The position numbers and the translations under genes were made by a program. Under the pieces are notes generated by a model that saw only the letters and a list, made by a program, of their open reading frames with translations, made no database searches and was not told the origin of the DNA. Shown here piece after piece: positions 8,437-17,443 of a DNA stretch of 64,000 nt (position 1 is the stretch's first letter; each line of letters starts with the position of its first letter). The stretch spans positions 1 through 64,000 of the forward strand of contig NZ_UXAW01000070.1 of assembly GCF_900609055.1 (NCBI RefSeq), in the 5' to 3' direction. The DNA comes from Pseudogemmobacter humi. Its GTDB lineage: Bacteria > Pseudomonadota > Alphaproteobacteria > Rhodobacterales > Rhodobacteraceae.

Positions 8437-9846
8437 TCAGAACACCGAGGATATTGCGAAAGAAACCGAGGTCGTCGATGTTTCGAATCGGCTGACATTG
8501 GATTCCGTGCGCCCATGACGCAGACTAACCACAGGAGCAAAGCCCATCACATCCCAGGCCTCAAGCGCCACATCCACAGAAACACCCAACGATCTGTCTG
8601 TTCGCCCGCCGGTGACCCAAGCGAAACCCAATGAGTAATTCTCGTAATCGCGCCAACCTGCAAAGGCATTGAAAGAAAGCTTGCCCGGACCAAGCGTCCA
8701 GCCCGGATCCACCCCAAGCGAAATATGTGCAGAATCGTAAGTGGAATTGACGTAATCTGATCGCATGATCTCTCCGGTCAGCGCAAGGCTGAGCCGCCCC
8801 TCGCCTCCTCGGATCGGCCGCTCGCCAATCAGGGCCACTGTGGCGACATCTATAACCTCGGGAGCCGTATCGCGCCAGTTGCGCTCGACCTCGATCGCCA
8901 CCCAGAGCGATCCGTCTGCGCCGCTCCAGCCGAGCGCCTGAGCTTCAAAGCCGAGATGGGGGCCGGCTCTTTCACCCGCGATCCAGTTGTAACCAACTTC
9001 CGTCCGAAGGCTGACGGGCCGCTCGGCAGCCCCCACCAGCATGTCCCGACGCAAGCCCAGAGCGATACGCGAACGATCCAGATCGCGCGAACGCACCGAC
9101 CCCGCTTTAGCCTGTGACGCGCCGTCGATCCGGTTTTTCACCATCTCCAGCGAGAAGCTCAGCACCGACTGCGCGGTGGCGCTGGCCGGAAGGATCCGTT
9201 GCACCCCGAAGCGCAGATTGGCGCGGTGCCCTGAAAGCGCCTCGGCGCCATCGTCAAGTGTGCCCAGATCGAAATCACCAATTCGGAAAACGTCATCGCG
9301 GGCGCCGCCATTCAAATTGTCGCTAGGCCCGGCTTCCAAATCTATCGACCAGCGCCAGGGTGTGCGATTGCGCACCCAGGCCAGATCCTGTCCAGACTGC
9401 TCATACGCCTTGTCGTCGGGTGCGACATCAAGCGAACGTCGCAGCCAGAATTGCGCCAGCATCGGCCGGTCATCGCCAAGGGCGGCAAGTGCCGTGGTGC
9501 GCGCGATTTCATAGCGCAGCGCTTTACCAGCCTCTTCTTCACGCGCGATCTTCCAGGCCTTACGCCCGGCAGTGAGCCCCTCTTGCGGACGACCGAGCTT
9601 TGGCTCGGTCGAAGCGAGCAGAAGCTGGACATAAACACTGTCAGGATCAGCCAGTAGCAGCGCCCGCGCGATACGGTTCGCCACCTCATAGTCGCCTGCA
9701 CGCCAGGCTTCGCGCGCGGTCAGCAGGGCTTCATCGGGTGTGACGCGCAAAACGTCGGCGGTGACAGCGGGAATCCCGAGCAGATATACGACCGGAAGCA
9801 TCGCCAACAGCTTCCCGATTCCGACAATCGCCGAAAGGCGGCTCAT
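8437..9846 (-). CDS. Slam-like outer-membrane protein (TPR plus beta-barrel)
   Basis: Predicted surface lipoprotein assembly modulator (Slam/DUF560-like), an outer-membrane protein that moves selected lipoproteins to the cell surface. A signal peptide of about 30 residues is followed by TPR-like helices (about 38-150: TAREAWRAGDYEVANRIAR, ALGDDRPMLAQFWLRR) and a linker. From about 165 to the end, amphipathic strands alternate as in a 14-stranded barrel. The chain ends in SSVF, the terminal Phe typical of BAM-assembled proteins. The ATG at 9846 is preferred; a GTG at 9861 abuts the stop of the upstream lipoprotein gene. Translational coupling to that gene supports a transporter-client pair. 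Family assignment is by architecture only. Confidence 0.75.
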   Translation of the reverse strand: MSRLSAIVGIGKLLAMLPVVYLLGIPAVTADVLRVTPDEALLTAREAWRAGDYEVANRIARALLLADPDSVYVQLLLASTEPKLGRPQEGLTAGRKAWKIAREEEAGKALRYEIARTTALAALGDDRPMLAQFWLRRSLDVAPDDKAYEQSGQDLAWVRNRTPWRWSIDLEAGPSDNLNGGARDDVFRIGDFDLGTLDDGAEALSGHRANLRFGVQRILPASATAQSVLSFSLEMVKNRIDGASQAKAGSVRSRDLDRSRIALGLRRDMLVGAAERPVSLRTEVGYNWIAGERAGPHLGFEAQALGWSGADGSLWVAIEVERNWRDTAPEVIDVATVALIGERPIRGGEGRLSLALTGEIMRSDYVNSTYDSAHISLGVDPGWTLGPGKLSFNAFAGWRDYENYSLGFAWVTGGRTDRSLGVSVDVALEAWDVMGFAPVVSLRHGRTESNVSRFETSTTSVSFAISSVF

Positions 9847-9861
9847 ACCCCCGCCCTTCAC

Positions 9862-10863
9862 TCAGCGCGGCGTACAGATCGGCGAGGCGCCCGCAGTGTC
9901 ACAACGAGGAATGTTGAACACGCCATACTCATGGACACCATCGCGACCGATCGGGCTGATGTATATCACCCCCGCAACATCCGTAGCGCCATTGCCCCCG
10001 AAATTGCCGGCGTAAGTCCCGACACTGTCGCCGCCCCTGAGCTCGACATTTCCGAGGAAGCCGCCATCGCTGTTGATCGATGTCTCACGCAACACAAGAC
10101 TGGGGAGCGTCGTTGTATCCACCGTCGAACCATCGCTGAAAACCAGCGTCGTCACCTGATTACCTTCGCGGTCCCAAACGGTGCGGTTGGCAATACCACC
10201 TTCGACGGTATCCCCACTCCCGGTTTGGGTGAAACGCGCGCTGACCTGAACCTCTCCACGGGTGCTGAGCGGCTCACCGGGATGGAACTCACCCGGACGC
10301 GGCGATCCTTGGGGGTCAAGCGGTCCCGGGATGAATACCCCGCCATAGCTGCCGTAATAGTTCATCACTCCCGTCTCCGGCCCCGGGGTCGGGCTCGTGT
10401 CGGGGATGCCGGTCGGGCGCGTGTACGCGACGACCCGGATAGCACCTCCACCGTTAAATTCGTTGAACTGGCCGCCGTCTGCTGCGGCAATCGCGACCAG
10501 ATTCCCTCGCGCATTCTCAGCCACATAGGCCAAGAAAGAGCGGTTCATGTTGGTTTCCTGATACTCATAGGCCAGATAGGCTGGCTGGCCATGATGCGAG
10601 GGGATATCCATCTGCTGCCGACGTTTGAAAACCCCGTATCGGCCGGAAGAACTGACCCCGGCCATGTCGATCTCAAGCGTGGTACCGTCATAGCGAAACC
10701 CCCGCATGTCGCGGGTGATCGTATCCATACTGGGCGCATTGGGATCGGGATTTGGGATGGGAGGCTCAGGTTCAGCCGGATCTCCAACGAAGGGGTTGGT
10801 GCTTCCCCCGCATCCGGCGAGCAGGGCGGAGGTGAAAAACGCATATACGACCGGACGAAACAT
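9862..10863 (-). CDS. Surface lipoprotein, TbpB-like barrel; probable Slam client
   Basis: A 333-residue lipoprotein. Signal sequence MFRPVVYAFFTSALLAGC gives lipobox LLAGC with Cys18 as the lipidated residue, followed by an anchor rich in Gly, Pro and Glu. Residues about 60-330 are Gly/Thr/Ser-rich beta-sheet sequence. A C-terminal segment (GTYAGNFGG, then VAGVIYISP) resembles the beta-barrel end of transferrin-binding-protein-like lipoproteins, the usual clients of Slam. The start is set at ATG 10863 by the lipobox; an in-frame extension upstream would bury the signal peptide. It is the first gene of a two-gene unit with the Slam-like gene. The ligand is unknown. Confidence 0.75.
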   Translation of the reverse strand: MFRPVVYAFFTSALLAGCGGSTNPFVGDPAEPEPPIPNPDPNAPSMDTITRDMRGFRYDGTTLEIDMAGVSSSGRYGVFKRRQQMDIPSHHGQPAYLAYEYQETNMNRSFLAYVAENARGNLVAIAAADGGQFNEFNGGGAIRVVAYTRPTGIPDTSPTPGPETGVMNYYGSYGGVFIPGPLDPQGSPRPGEFHPGEPLSTRGEVQVSARFTQTGSGDTVEGGIANRTVWDREGNQVTTLVFSDGSTVDTTTLPSLVLRETSINSDGGFLGNVELRGGDSVGTYAGNFGGNGATDVAGVIYISPIGRDGVHEYGVFNIPRCDTAGASPICTPR

Positions 10864-11105
10864 GAGATGAAACCCCGTGAAGAAATCCACAGCAGGATTG
10901 CCGCCAAACCCCTTGAAAGTCAAAGACGAATCCACATGCCGCACCTTTAGCGGCCGCCCGTGTCCCTCTCGCATCAGCATGATTTCGCGGCGCTTTCACG
11001 CTCTGCCACCAGATCTTGTTGCCAGGCCCCCGCGCCGGTTTGTCCCTTTGATCGTCTCTGCCTTCACGCTAGACCGGGTTTCAGATGATTCACCCGGAGG
11101 ACCCC

Positions 11106-12026
11106 ATGGCGCTGACCCCCGAACAAGAGGCCGAGATCGAATCCGCCCGCGCCCATCCGCGCCCGACGCTGCGCGCCGTCTCCGAGGGGATGGAGGCGCA
11201 TCTCTACCGTGCCCATCCGGTGCTCGATCACGGCTTCATCCGGGTGGTGGATTACATGGGCGACGACAGCGCCATCGTCCAGGCCGCGCGGGTGTCTTAC
11301 GGGGCGGGCACGAAACATGTCTCGAACGACGAGGGGCTGATCCGCTATCTGATGCGGCACTGGCATTCCTCGCCCTTCGAGATGTGCGAGGTGAAACTGC
11401 ACGTCAAACTGCCGGTCTTCGTCGCGCGGCAGTGGATCCGTCACCGCACCGCCAACGTGAACGAATATTCCGCGCGCTATTCGGTGCTGGACCGCGAATT
11501 CTACATTCCGGCCCCCGAGAACCTGGCGGCGCAGTCGAAGGTCAACAACCAGGGCCGCGGCGAGACCCTCGCAGGCGAAGAGGCCGCGCGGGTGCTGGAG
11601 ATCCTGAAATCCGACGCCAACCGCGCCTATGACAACTACGAGGGGATGCTCGGCCAGGCCCAACCTGACGGAAGCCCTCAGCAGGGCCTCGCGCGCGAGC
11701 TGGCGCGGATGAACCTGCCCGCGAATGTCTATACCCAATGGTATTGGAAAGTGGATCTGCACAACCTGTTCCACTTCCTGCGGCTGCGCGCCGATCCGCA
11801 TGCGCAATACGAGATCCGCGTCTATGCCGAGGCCATCGCCGCCTGCGTGAAGGACTGGGTGCCGCTGGCCTACGCCGCTTTCGAGGATTACCGCCTCGGC
11901 GGTGCCACGCTGTCGGCCAAGGCCGTCGCGGTGCTGAAACGCCGCCTCGCCGGGGAAACGGTGGACGAGGCCGCAAGCGGCATGTCGAAAGGCGAATGGC
12001 GCGAGTTCACGGCGCTCTGGGGCTGA
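11106..12026 (+). CDS. thyX: FAD-dependent thymidylate synthase
   Basis: Makes dTMP from dUMP with methylene-tetrahydrofolate and FAD/NADPH, producing tetrahydrofolate rather than dihydrofolate. The signature [11 protein letters not shown] (residues 112-122) fits the ThyX motif RHRx7S, followed by ARYS. The [18 protein letters not shown] segment, with the dUMP/FAD-binding Arg and His residues, sits near residue 210, and the length (306) is typical of alphaproteobacterial ThyX. GGAGG at 11096-11100 places the start at ATG 11106 rather than at the in-frame ATG at 11085, which precedes it. Confidence 0.96.
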   Translation: MALTPEQEAEIESARAHPRPTLRAVSEGMEAHLYRAHPVLDHGFIRVVDYMGDDSAIVQAARVSYGAGTKHVSNDEGLIRYLMRHWHSSPFEMCEVKLHVKLPVFVARQWIRHRTANVNEYSARYSVLDREFYIPAPENLAAQSKVNNQGRGETLAGEEAARVLEILKSDANRAYDNYEGMLGQAQPDGSPQQGLARELARMNLPANVYTQWYWKVDLHNLFHFLRLRADPHAQYEIRVYAEAIAACVKDWVPLAYAAFEDYRLGGATLSAKAVAVLKRRLAGETVDEAASGMSKGEWREFTALWG

Positions 12027-12094
12027 TGCCGCGCCTGACCCCTTGTGCCCCCGCGCCCATCGGCTACCCTGCCCCGTAAAGACAGGAGGTTTCC

Positions 12095-12439
12095 ATGCTC
12101 TTGCGCGTTGCCGCCGTTGCGCTGCTCATCGCCTCGCCCGCCGCGGCGCAGATGTTCTATGAGGATTTCCGCGACGAAGCGGAGCGCACCCGGGTCGATG
12201 GTCCCTGGGCGCGCTATCAGACCCATGTGCTGAAACTCTCGCAGGACCGTTACGCGGTGCTGTTCCGCCCGGGCTTCGTCGATGCGCCCACCGCGATCCG
12301 CGCCGTCGCGCCGCTTTGCGCGGCCCGGGGGCGCAGCGCGGTCGGCGAAGGCACGCTCGCCCCGGTGGATCTGGTGCGGGAGAATGGCGAAGATTCCGTA
12401 TTGCAGGGCTACCGCGTGATCTGCGCGAAACCGGAGTGA
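12095..12439 (+). CDS. Small secreted protein, function unknown
   Basis: A 114-residue protein with a clear Sec signal peptide (MLLRVAAVALLIASPAAAQ, cleavage after AAA or AQ). The mature part has two Cys (PLCAARG and VICAKPE), which could form a disulfide in the periplasm. An AGGAGG at 12084-12089 precedes the ATG. It ends three bases before the ArsC-like gene, so the two are co-transcribed. I do not recognise a family. Confidence 0.8.
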   Translation: MLLRVAAVALLIASPAAAQMFYEDFRDEAERTRVDGPWARYQTHVLKLSQDRYAVLFRPGFVDAPTAIRAVAPLCAARGRSAVGEGTLAPVDLVRENGEDSVLQGYRVICAKPE

Positions 12440-12442
12440 ACC

Positions 12443-12769
12443 ATGATCCTTTACGGCATCCCGACCTGCGACACCTGCAAGAAGGCGCTGAAAACGCTTG
12501 AGGCCGCAGGCAAGAGCGTCACCTTCCGCGACATCCGCAAGGATCCGCTGAGCGAGGCGGAAATCGCAGAGATCGTCACCGAATTCGGCGAGCGCGCGGT
12601 GAACCGGCAATCGACGACATACCGCGGCTTCTCGGATTTCCTGAAAGCCTCGGAGCCCGAGGCGCAGATCGCCGCGCAGCCCGCGGTGATGAAACGCCCG
12701 CTGATCCGCGACGGCGGGAACTGGCATCTCGGCTGGGACGAGGCCACGCAGGCGGCGCTGACCGCATAA
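12443..12769 (+). CDS. ArsC/Spx-family protein (YffB-like)
   Basis: A 108-residue thioredoxin-fold protein of the arsenate reductase-like ArsC family. It begins MILYGIPTCDTCKKALK, carrying a CxxC at residues 9 and 12, and ends with the family's RPLIRDGGNWHLGWDEA segment, similar to YffB (GIPNCDTIKKA...). True ArsC arsenate reductases have a different Cys/Arg arrangement, and no ars genes are nearby, so arsenic resistance is not implied. Members of this branch are thought to be glutathione-dependent thiol reductases, but function is unproven. It is translationally close to the preceding secreted protein gene. Confidence 0.85.
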   Translation: MILYGIPTCDTCKKALKTLEAAGKSVTFRDIRKDPLSEAEIAEIVTEFGERAVNRQSTTYRGFSDFLKASEPEAQIAAQPAVMKRPLIRDGGNWHLGWDEATQAALTA

Positions 12770-13254
12770 GCGGCAAGCGGTTGGAAGCGCGTGGTTTCGC
12801 GCCATAGCGGGCCCCGCAAATCCGCAGGAGGTCAGACGCCGGGCGCAGGGCCATCGGGAAATGCCGGTGCCCCCTGAAAGCGCGCCAGCAAGAAATCGCC
12901 AGGGTGCCAGGGCCGCTATCGTGCCTGCGCCGGAGAAACGCTTCGCCCGATCCGGGCCGCAACAAGCGCTGGCACATCTGCGATAAGATCCCGGTCCCGG
13001 GCTGCCAGGGCGATCACGCCCCCCCGGCAATTCAGGAGACCCGAGCGGTCAAGGTCATAAATGACAAGGAACGCGCGGCCCGGCGCGGCAGAACGGCCCG
13101 CCTGCACGGCCCCGGGTTACAAAGAAGAACAGCCTGGGCCTCGGCTCCGAAACGAACGCCGCAGAGCCGGGAACGGTCTGAACGACGGGAACAGCAGCCA
13201 AACCCGCTCCGGCCGGCAGCGCCCGGAAAACCGCGATCCGGGCCTGGAAAGCAA
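12770..13254. other. Gene-free convergent intergenic region
   Basis: This lies between the convergent ArsC-like and cold-shock genes. Open frames are Arg/Pro/Gly-rich and overlap on both strands, with no family resemblance. Apart from the terminator at its right end I see nothing. Confidence 0.5.
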
Positions 13255-13284
13255 AAGGCCAGCCCGCAGCCATCTGCGGGCTGG
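13248..13284 (-). terminator. Intrinsic terminator after the cold-shock gene
   Basis: A perfect 11-bp stem (CCAGCCCGCAG / CTGCGGGCTGG) with a CCAT loop spans 13259-13284. On the minus strand it is followed by CCTTTTGCTTT. It lies about 20 bp beyond the stop codon of the cold-shock gene, the usual place for a rho-independent terminator. Confidence 0.7.
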
Positions 13285-13305
13285 CGGATATTCCTGCGCC
13301 CTTGC

Positions 13306-13512
13306 TCAGAGCAGTTTCAGATCGCCCGCCGAGGACCGCCCGTCGCGACCCGACTGAAGTTCGTATTCGATCTTCTGATTGTCGTTGAGGCCTTTCAGCC
13401 CGGCCCGTTCGACCGCCGAGATATGCACGAAGACATCCTTGCCGCCGTCATCCGGCGCAATGAAGCCAAAACCCTTCGTTGCGTTGAACCATTTCACGGT
13501 GCCAGTCGGCAT
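13306..13512 (-). CDS. Cold-shock protein (CspA family)
   Basis: A 68-residue single cold-shock domain that binds single-stranded RNA/DNA as an RNA chaperone. RNP1 (KGFGFIAP) and RNP2 (DVFVHIS) are intact, and the opening MPTGTVKWFNATKGFGFI is typical of alphaproteobacterial CspA. The end diverges from short CspA as SGRDGRSSAGDLKLL. The start is at ATG 13512, preceded by GGGAGAG; the longer in-frame frame upstream is not plausible protein. It has its own terminator downstream, so it is monocistronic. Confidence 0.95.
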   Translation of the reverse strand: MPTGTVKWFNATKGFGFIAPDDGGKDVFVHISAVERAGLKGLNDNQKIEYELQSGRDGRSSAGDLKLL

Positions 13513-13795
13513 TCCCGTCTCTCCCTTCAAACCCCCCGGGCCGCGGTATTGCTTCCCGGGCGTAGCCGCCAGGTCTTCCGGGCCTTTCGTCAGTGAGAGG
13601 CTAGTCAGAAAGTCTGTCGTTACTGAGGTGAGGATGACACGGCGCGAATGGAAATCAAGAAATATGCCACAAAACCGGCGCGATTCGCCGCTGCGCAGGG
13701 GAAAATCGCCCCTTCGCACGCCGCTTTGGCCGCCGGAAGCGGGCGAATCGCCCGCCGCCCGGCCCGCTTTTGCCGCCGCTCCGGCCTCTGCCGGC

Positions 13796-15742
13796 TCAGC
13801 CTGGCGCCGGCGGCAGCGCCTCATATGCCAGCGTCTGCACCGCGGAATCGAGCCCGAGGCTTTCGGTCCTGGTCTCGCCCAGCCGGCGCAACGAGACCGT
13901 CCGCTCAGCCACCTCTTTCATGCCCACGGCCAGGATCACCGGCACCTTGCCGACCGAATGCTCGCGCACCTTGTAGTTGATCTTCTCGTTGCGGGTATCG
14001 GCCTCGGCCCGCACGCCCGCCTTTTTCAGCGCCTCGGTCACTTCCAGCACATAATCGTCGGCATCCGAGACGATCGAGGCCACCACCACCTGACGCGGCG
14101 CCAGCCAGAACGGCAGCTTCCCGGCATAGTTCTCGATCAGAATGCCGATGAACCGCTCGAATGAGCCGAGGATCGCGCGGTGCAGCATATAGGGCCGGTG
14201 CTTGCCGCCATCCTCGCCGATATATTCCGCGCCCAGCCGTTCGGGCAGGTTCGGATCGACCTGGAAGGTGCCGCATTGCCATTCGCGGCCGATGGCGTCG
14301 GTCAGTTTGAAATCGAGCTTCGGCCCGTAGAAGGCGCCGTCGCCGGGGTTGATCTCATAGGGCAGGCCCAGATTCTCGATGGCGCCTTTCAGCGCGCCCT
14401 CCACCTTGTCCCATTGTTCGTCGGTGCCGATGCGCACCTCGGGGCGGGTCGAGAGCTTGATGTCGAACTTGTCGAACCCCAGATCGCGGTAGACCGAGGA
14501 CAACAGGCTGATGAAACCCGCGCATTCCGATTCGATCTGCTCTTCGGTGCAGAAGATATGCGCGTCGTCCTGGGTGAAACCGCGCACCCGCATCAGCCCG
14601 TGCATCGAGCCCGAGGATTCGTAGCGGTGGCACGAGCCGAATTCCGCGAGGCGCAGCGGCAGATCGCGGTAGGATTTGAGGCCCTGGTTGTAGACCTGCA
14701 CATGGCAGGGGCAGTTCATCGGTTTCAGCGCGTTGACGCGCTTTTCCTTCGCGCCTTCCTCGTCCACCTCGACGATGAACATATTCTCGCGGTAGGCCTC
14801 CCAGTGGCCGGATTTCTCCCAGAGCACACGGTCCACCACCTGGGGCGTGCGGATCTCCTTGTATCCGGCCACGCGCAGACGGCCGCGCATGAAATCCTCA
14901 AGGCCGCGCCAGATCTGCCAGCCGTTCGGGTGCCAGAACACCATGCCCGGCGCTTCTTCCTGGAGGTGGAACAGGTCCATCTCACGGCCCAGCTTGCGGT
15001 GGTCGCGTTTCGCGGCCTCTTCCAGCATGGTCAGATGCGCCTTCAGATCCTCGCGGTTCCTGAACGCCACGCCGTAGATCCGTTGCAGCATGGGGCGCGA
15101 GGCGTCGCCCAGCCAGTAGGCGCCTGCGACATGGGTCAGTTTGAACGCATCCGCCGGCACCTGGCCGGTATGGGCAAGATGCGGCCCCCGGCAGAGATCC
15201 TGCCAGTCGCCATGCCAGTACATGCGGATGTCCTCGCCTTCCGGAATCCGGTCCAGAAGTTCGATTTTGAAAGGCTCGCCGCGCTCTTCATAGTATTTCC
15301 GGGTGCGCTCGCGGTCCCAGAGTTCGGTTTTGACAGGGTCGCGGGCGTTGATGATCTGCTTCATCCGCGCCTCGATCTCGCCGAGGTCTTCCGGCGTGAA
15401 CGGCTCGGCCCGGTCGAAATCGTAGAACCAGCCCTGATCGCGCACCGGGCCGATGGTCACCTTCACATCGGGCCAGATTTCCTGGACCGCGCGCGCCATG
15501 ATATGCGCCAGATCGTGACGGATCAGCTCCAGCGCCGGGGCCTCGTCCTTCATCGTGTTGATCGAGATCGCGGCATCCGCCTGGATCGGCCAGGCCAGAT
15601 CCCAGTGCCTGCCATCGACCTGGGCCGAGATCGCGGCCCTGGCCAGCGACGGCGCGATCGAGGCCGCGACTTCGGCCGGAGTCACCCCCGCCTCGTAATG
15701 ACGGATATTGCCATCGGGAAATGTCAGGGAAATCTGGGCCAT
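13796..15742 (-). CDS. thrS: Threonyl-tRNA synthetase
   Basis: Class II aminoacyl-tRNA synthetase charging tRNA-Thr. The 648 residues hold the TGS domain (about 1-65), the SAD editing domain with zinc-binding H-D-L-A-H ([10 protein letters not shown] near 77), the catalytic core with motif 1, [12 protein letters not shown], motif 2 ([11 protein letters not shown]) and motif 3 ([19 protein letters not shown]), and the anticodon-binding domain (about 540-640). Zn ligands Cys (MNCPCH) and two His of the core are present. This is full length for the family. No T-box is seen upstream, as expected outside Firmicutes. Confidence 0.98.
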   Translation of the reverse strand: MAQISLTFPDGNIRHYEAGVTPAEVAASIAPSLARAAISAQVDGRHWDLAWPIQADAAISINTMKDEAPALELIRHDLAHIMARAVQEIWPDVKVTIGPVRDQGWFYDFDRAEPFTPEDLGEIEARMKQIINARDPVKTELWDRERTRKYYEERGEPFKIELLDRIPEGEDIRMYWHGDWQDLCRGPHLAHTGQVPADAFKLTHVAGAYWLGDASRPMLQRIYGVAFRNREDLKAHLTMLEEAAKRDHRKLGREMDLFHLQEEAPGMVFWHPNGWQIWRGLEDFMRGRLRVAGYKEIRTPQVVDRVLWEKSGHWEAYRENMFIVEVDEEGAKEKRVNALKPMNCPCHVQVYNQGLKSYRDLPLRLAEFGSCHRYESSGSMHGLMRVRGFTQDDAHIFCTEEQIESECAGFISLLSSVYRDLGFDKFDIKLSTRPEVRIGTDEQWDKVEGALKGAIENLGLPYEINPGDGAFYGPKLDFKLTDAIGREWQCGTFQVDPNLPERLGAEYIGEDGGKHRPYMLHRAILGSFERFIGILIENYAGKLPFWLAPRQVVVASIVSDADDYVLEVTEALKKAGVRAEADTRNEKINYKVREHSVGKVPVILAVGMKEVAERTVSLRRLGETRTESLGLDSAVQTLAYEALPPAPG

Positions 15743-15912
15743 CGGCCTTTCTCCTCGTCGGTCTGGCGCCCACGGAACGCCCGGTTGCGGGTATGTATGA
15801 TGGCGCTCCTTTGCGCCGTCACGCGCGCGGCGTCAAGCGTGGGGCGGGCGGGCGGCAGAAAATCTTGCGCCCCTGCGCCGCCTCTGCCAGCCTGCGCGAA
15901 AAGAGGAAACGG

Positions 15913-16572
15913 ATGCGCAGCCTCACAGAGATCCTGGCGATTGCCGCGGCCCGCAAGGGCGGATCCGACGCGGTGCTGGCGGGCGCCGCCGGCCCGCTGC
16001 CGCGCGAAGACCTCGCCGCCATCCCCGATGACCGCTGGCTCGCCGCCATGGCGCGCGGCATCCTCAAGGCCGGGATCAGCTGGAAGGTGGTCGGGAACAA
16101 ATGGCCCGGCATCGAGGCCGCGTTCGACGGTTTCGACCCCGGCCGCGTCTCGCTTTACGACGACGACAGGATCGACGCTCTCGTCTCCGACGCCCGGGTG
16201 ATCCGCTCGGGGCCGAAGATCCTCGCGATCCGGCACAATGCGGTATTCCTGCGCGAAAACCCCGGCTTCGGCCGCCGCGTCGCCGACTGGCCCGACGAGG
16301 ATTTCGCCGGTCTGCTGGCCTGGCTTGGCAGAGAGGGCAGCCGGCTCGGCGGCACCACCGGGCAGTATATGCTGCGCCATATGGGCAAGGAAAGCTACGT
16401 GCTCACATCGGACGTGGTGGCGCGGCTGAAGGCCGAAGGGGTGATCGACGGCCCCGCCACCTCGGCCAAAGCGATGAAGGCGATCCAGCAGGCGTTCAAC
16501 CGCTGGCGCGCGGAAAGCGGTCTGCCGTTCAACACCATCGGCCGGGTGCTGGCGCAAAGCATCGACGGCTGA
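15913..16572 (+). CDS. DNA-3-methyladenine glycosylase I family protein
   Basis: A 219-residue helix-hairpin-helix glycosylase of the Tag family, predicted to excise 3-methyladenine in base-excision repair. The family's ILKAGISWKVVGNKWPGIEAAFDGFD block (about 50-75) is followed by a conserved segment around NAVFLREN, then LGGTTGQYMLRHMGK and a C-terminal FNRWRAESG. Zinc-ligand Cys residues found in E. coli Tag are not obvious, so this belongs to the divergent branch common in alphaproteobacteria. The ATG at 15913 has AGAGGAAA upstream. The frame is open further upstream but that part is not conserved-looking. Confidence 0.82.
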   Translation: MRSLTEILAIAAARKGGSDAVLAGAAGPLPREDLAAIPDDRWLAAMARGILKAGISWKVVGNKWPGIEAAFDGFDPGRVSLYDDDRIDALVSDARVIRSGPKILAIRHNAVFLRENPGFGRRVADWPDEDFAGLLAWLGREGSRLGGTTGQYMLRHMGKESYVLTSDVVARLKAEGVIDGPATSAKAMKAIQQAFNRWRAESGLPFNTIGRVLAQSIDG

Positions 16573-16580
16573 CCCGGCGC

Positions 16581-16626
16581 CCGGAAACCGATACGGTTTC
16601 CGGACCGATTTCTTCAAAGAAATCGG
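16581..16626. repeat. Two adjacent small palindromes (REP-like)
   Basis: Palindrome one is CCGGAAACCG-ATA-CGGTTTCCGG (16581-16603). Palindrome two is CCGATTTCTT-CA-AAGAAATCGG (16605-16626). The second shares the ..TTCAAA.. centre with the three palindromes at 24440-24508. They sit just after a stop codon, as REP/BIME elements often do. Confidence 0.7.
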
Positions 16627-16687
16627 CCCCCGCTTGCGGCGCGGCGCGCGCTCTGCCAGCCTTGTGTCGCCCCTGAAGGAGAAGCAG

Positions 16688-17443
16688 TTGACCGAATACC
16701 TCACCTCACCCCAGGGCCGCAGGCTCGCCTTCAACCAGAGCCCGGGCCAGGACAGCGGCCTGCCCGGCATCGTGTTCCTCGGCGGTTTCCGCTCGGACAT
16801 GGAGGGCTCGAAAGCGCTGTTTCTGGAAGCCTGGGCGCGGGAACAGGGCCGCGCTTTCCTGCGCTTCGACTATTCCGGCCACGGCCGGTCCTCGGGCGAT
16901 TTCGAGGATGGCTGCATCGGAGACTGGGCCGGAGACGCCCGCGCCGTGATCGAAGCCCGCACCAGCGGTCCGCAGATCCTCGTCGGCTCGTCGATGGGCG
17001 GCTGGATCTCGCTCCTGCTCGCACGCGCGGCGCCGGAACGGGTCGCGGGCCTCGTCGGCATCGCCGCCGCCCCGGATTTCACCACCCGCACCTGGGCGGA
17101 ACTGTCCGAGGACCAGCGCGCCGAAACCAGCCGTTCGGGCCGGCTCGCCCTGCCCTCGGATTACTCGGACGAGCCCTATATCTTCACCCGCCGGCTGTTC
17201 GAGGACGGCGCGCAGAACCGCGTGCTCGACCGCCCGCTGCCGCTGCCCTTCCCGGTGCGGCTGTTGCAGGGCACCGCGGATACCGACGTGCCGCAATCCG
17301 AGGCGCTGCGGCTCCTCGGCCATATCGACAGCCCCGACCTGCGGCTGACCCTGGTCAAAGGCGCCGACCACCGCTTTTCCAGCCCCGACTGCCTCGCCCT
17401 GATCGCCGCCAGCATCCTCGACGTGACCCGGGCCGCCGCCTGA
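16688..17443 (+). CDS. Alpha/beta hydrolase
   Basis: A 251-residue cytosolic alpha/beta hydrolase. The nucleophile elbow is GSSMGG, the strand-oxyanion region is GIVFLGGFRSDM, FDYSGHGRSSG is typical of the BEM46/ABHD10-like branch, and the catalytic Asp/His candidates are in GTADTDVP and GADHRFS. Substrate cannot be stated. A TTG start at 16688 is proposed because AAGGAG at 16676-16681 is spaced correctly and the upstream open frame is low in plausibility. Its stop overlaps the start of the next hydrolase gene (TGATG), so the two are coupled. Confidence 0.82.
   Translation: MTEYLTSPQGRRLAFNQSPGQDSGLPGIVFLGGFRSDMEGSKALFLEAWAREQGRAFLRFDYSGHGRSSGDFEDGCIGDWAGDARAVIEARTSGPQILVGSSMGGWISLLLARAAPERVAGLVGIAAAPDFTTRTWAELSEDQRAETSRSGRLALPSDYSDEPYIFTRRLFEDGAQNRVLDRPLPLPFPVRLLQGTADTDVPQSEALRLLGHIDSPDLRLTLVKGADHRFSSPDCLALIAASILDVTRAAA

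Noticed and set aside
12443-12769. Arsenate reductase and arsenic resistance
   Set aside because: The CxxC motif and length match the YffB-like branch and no ars genes are adjacent.
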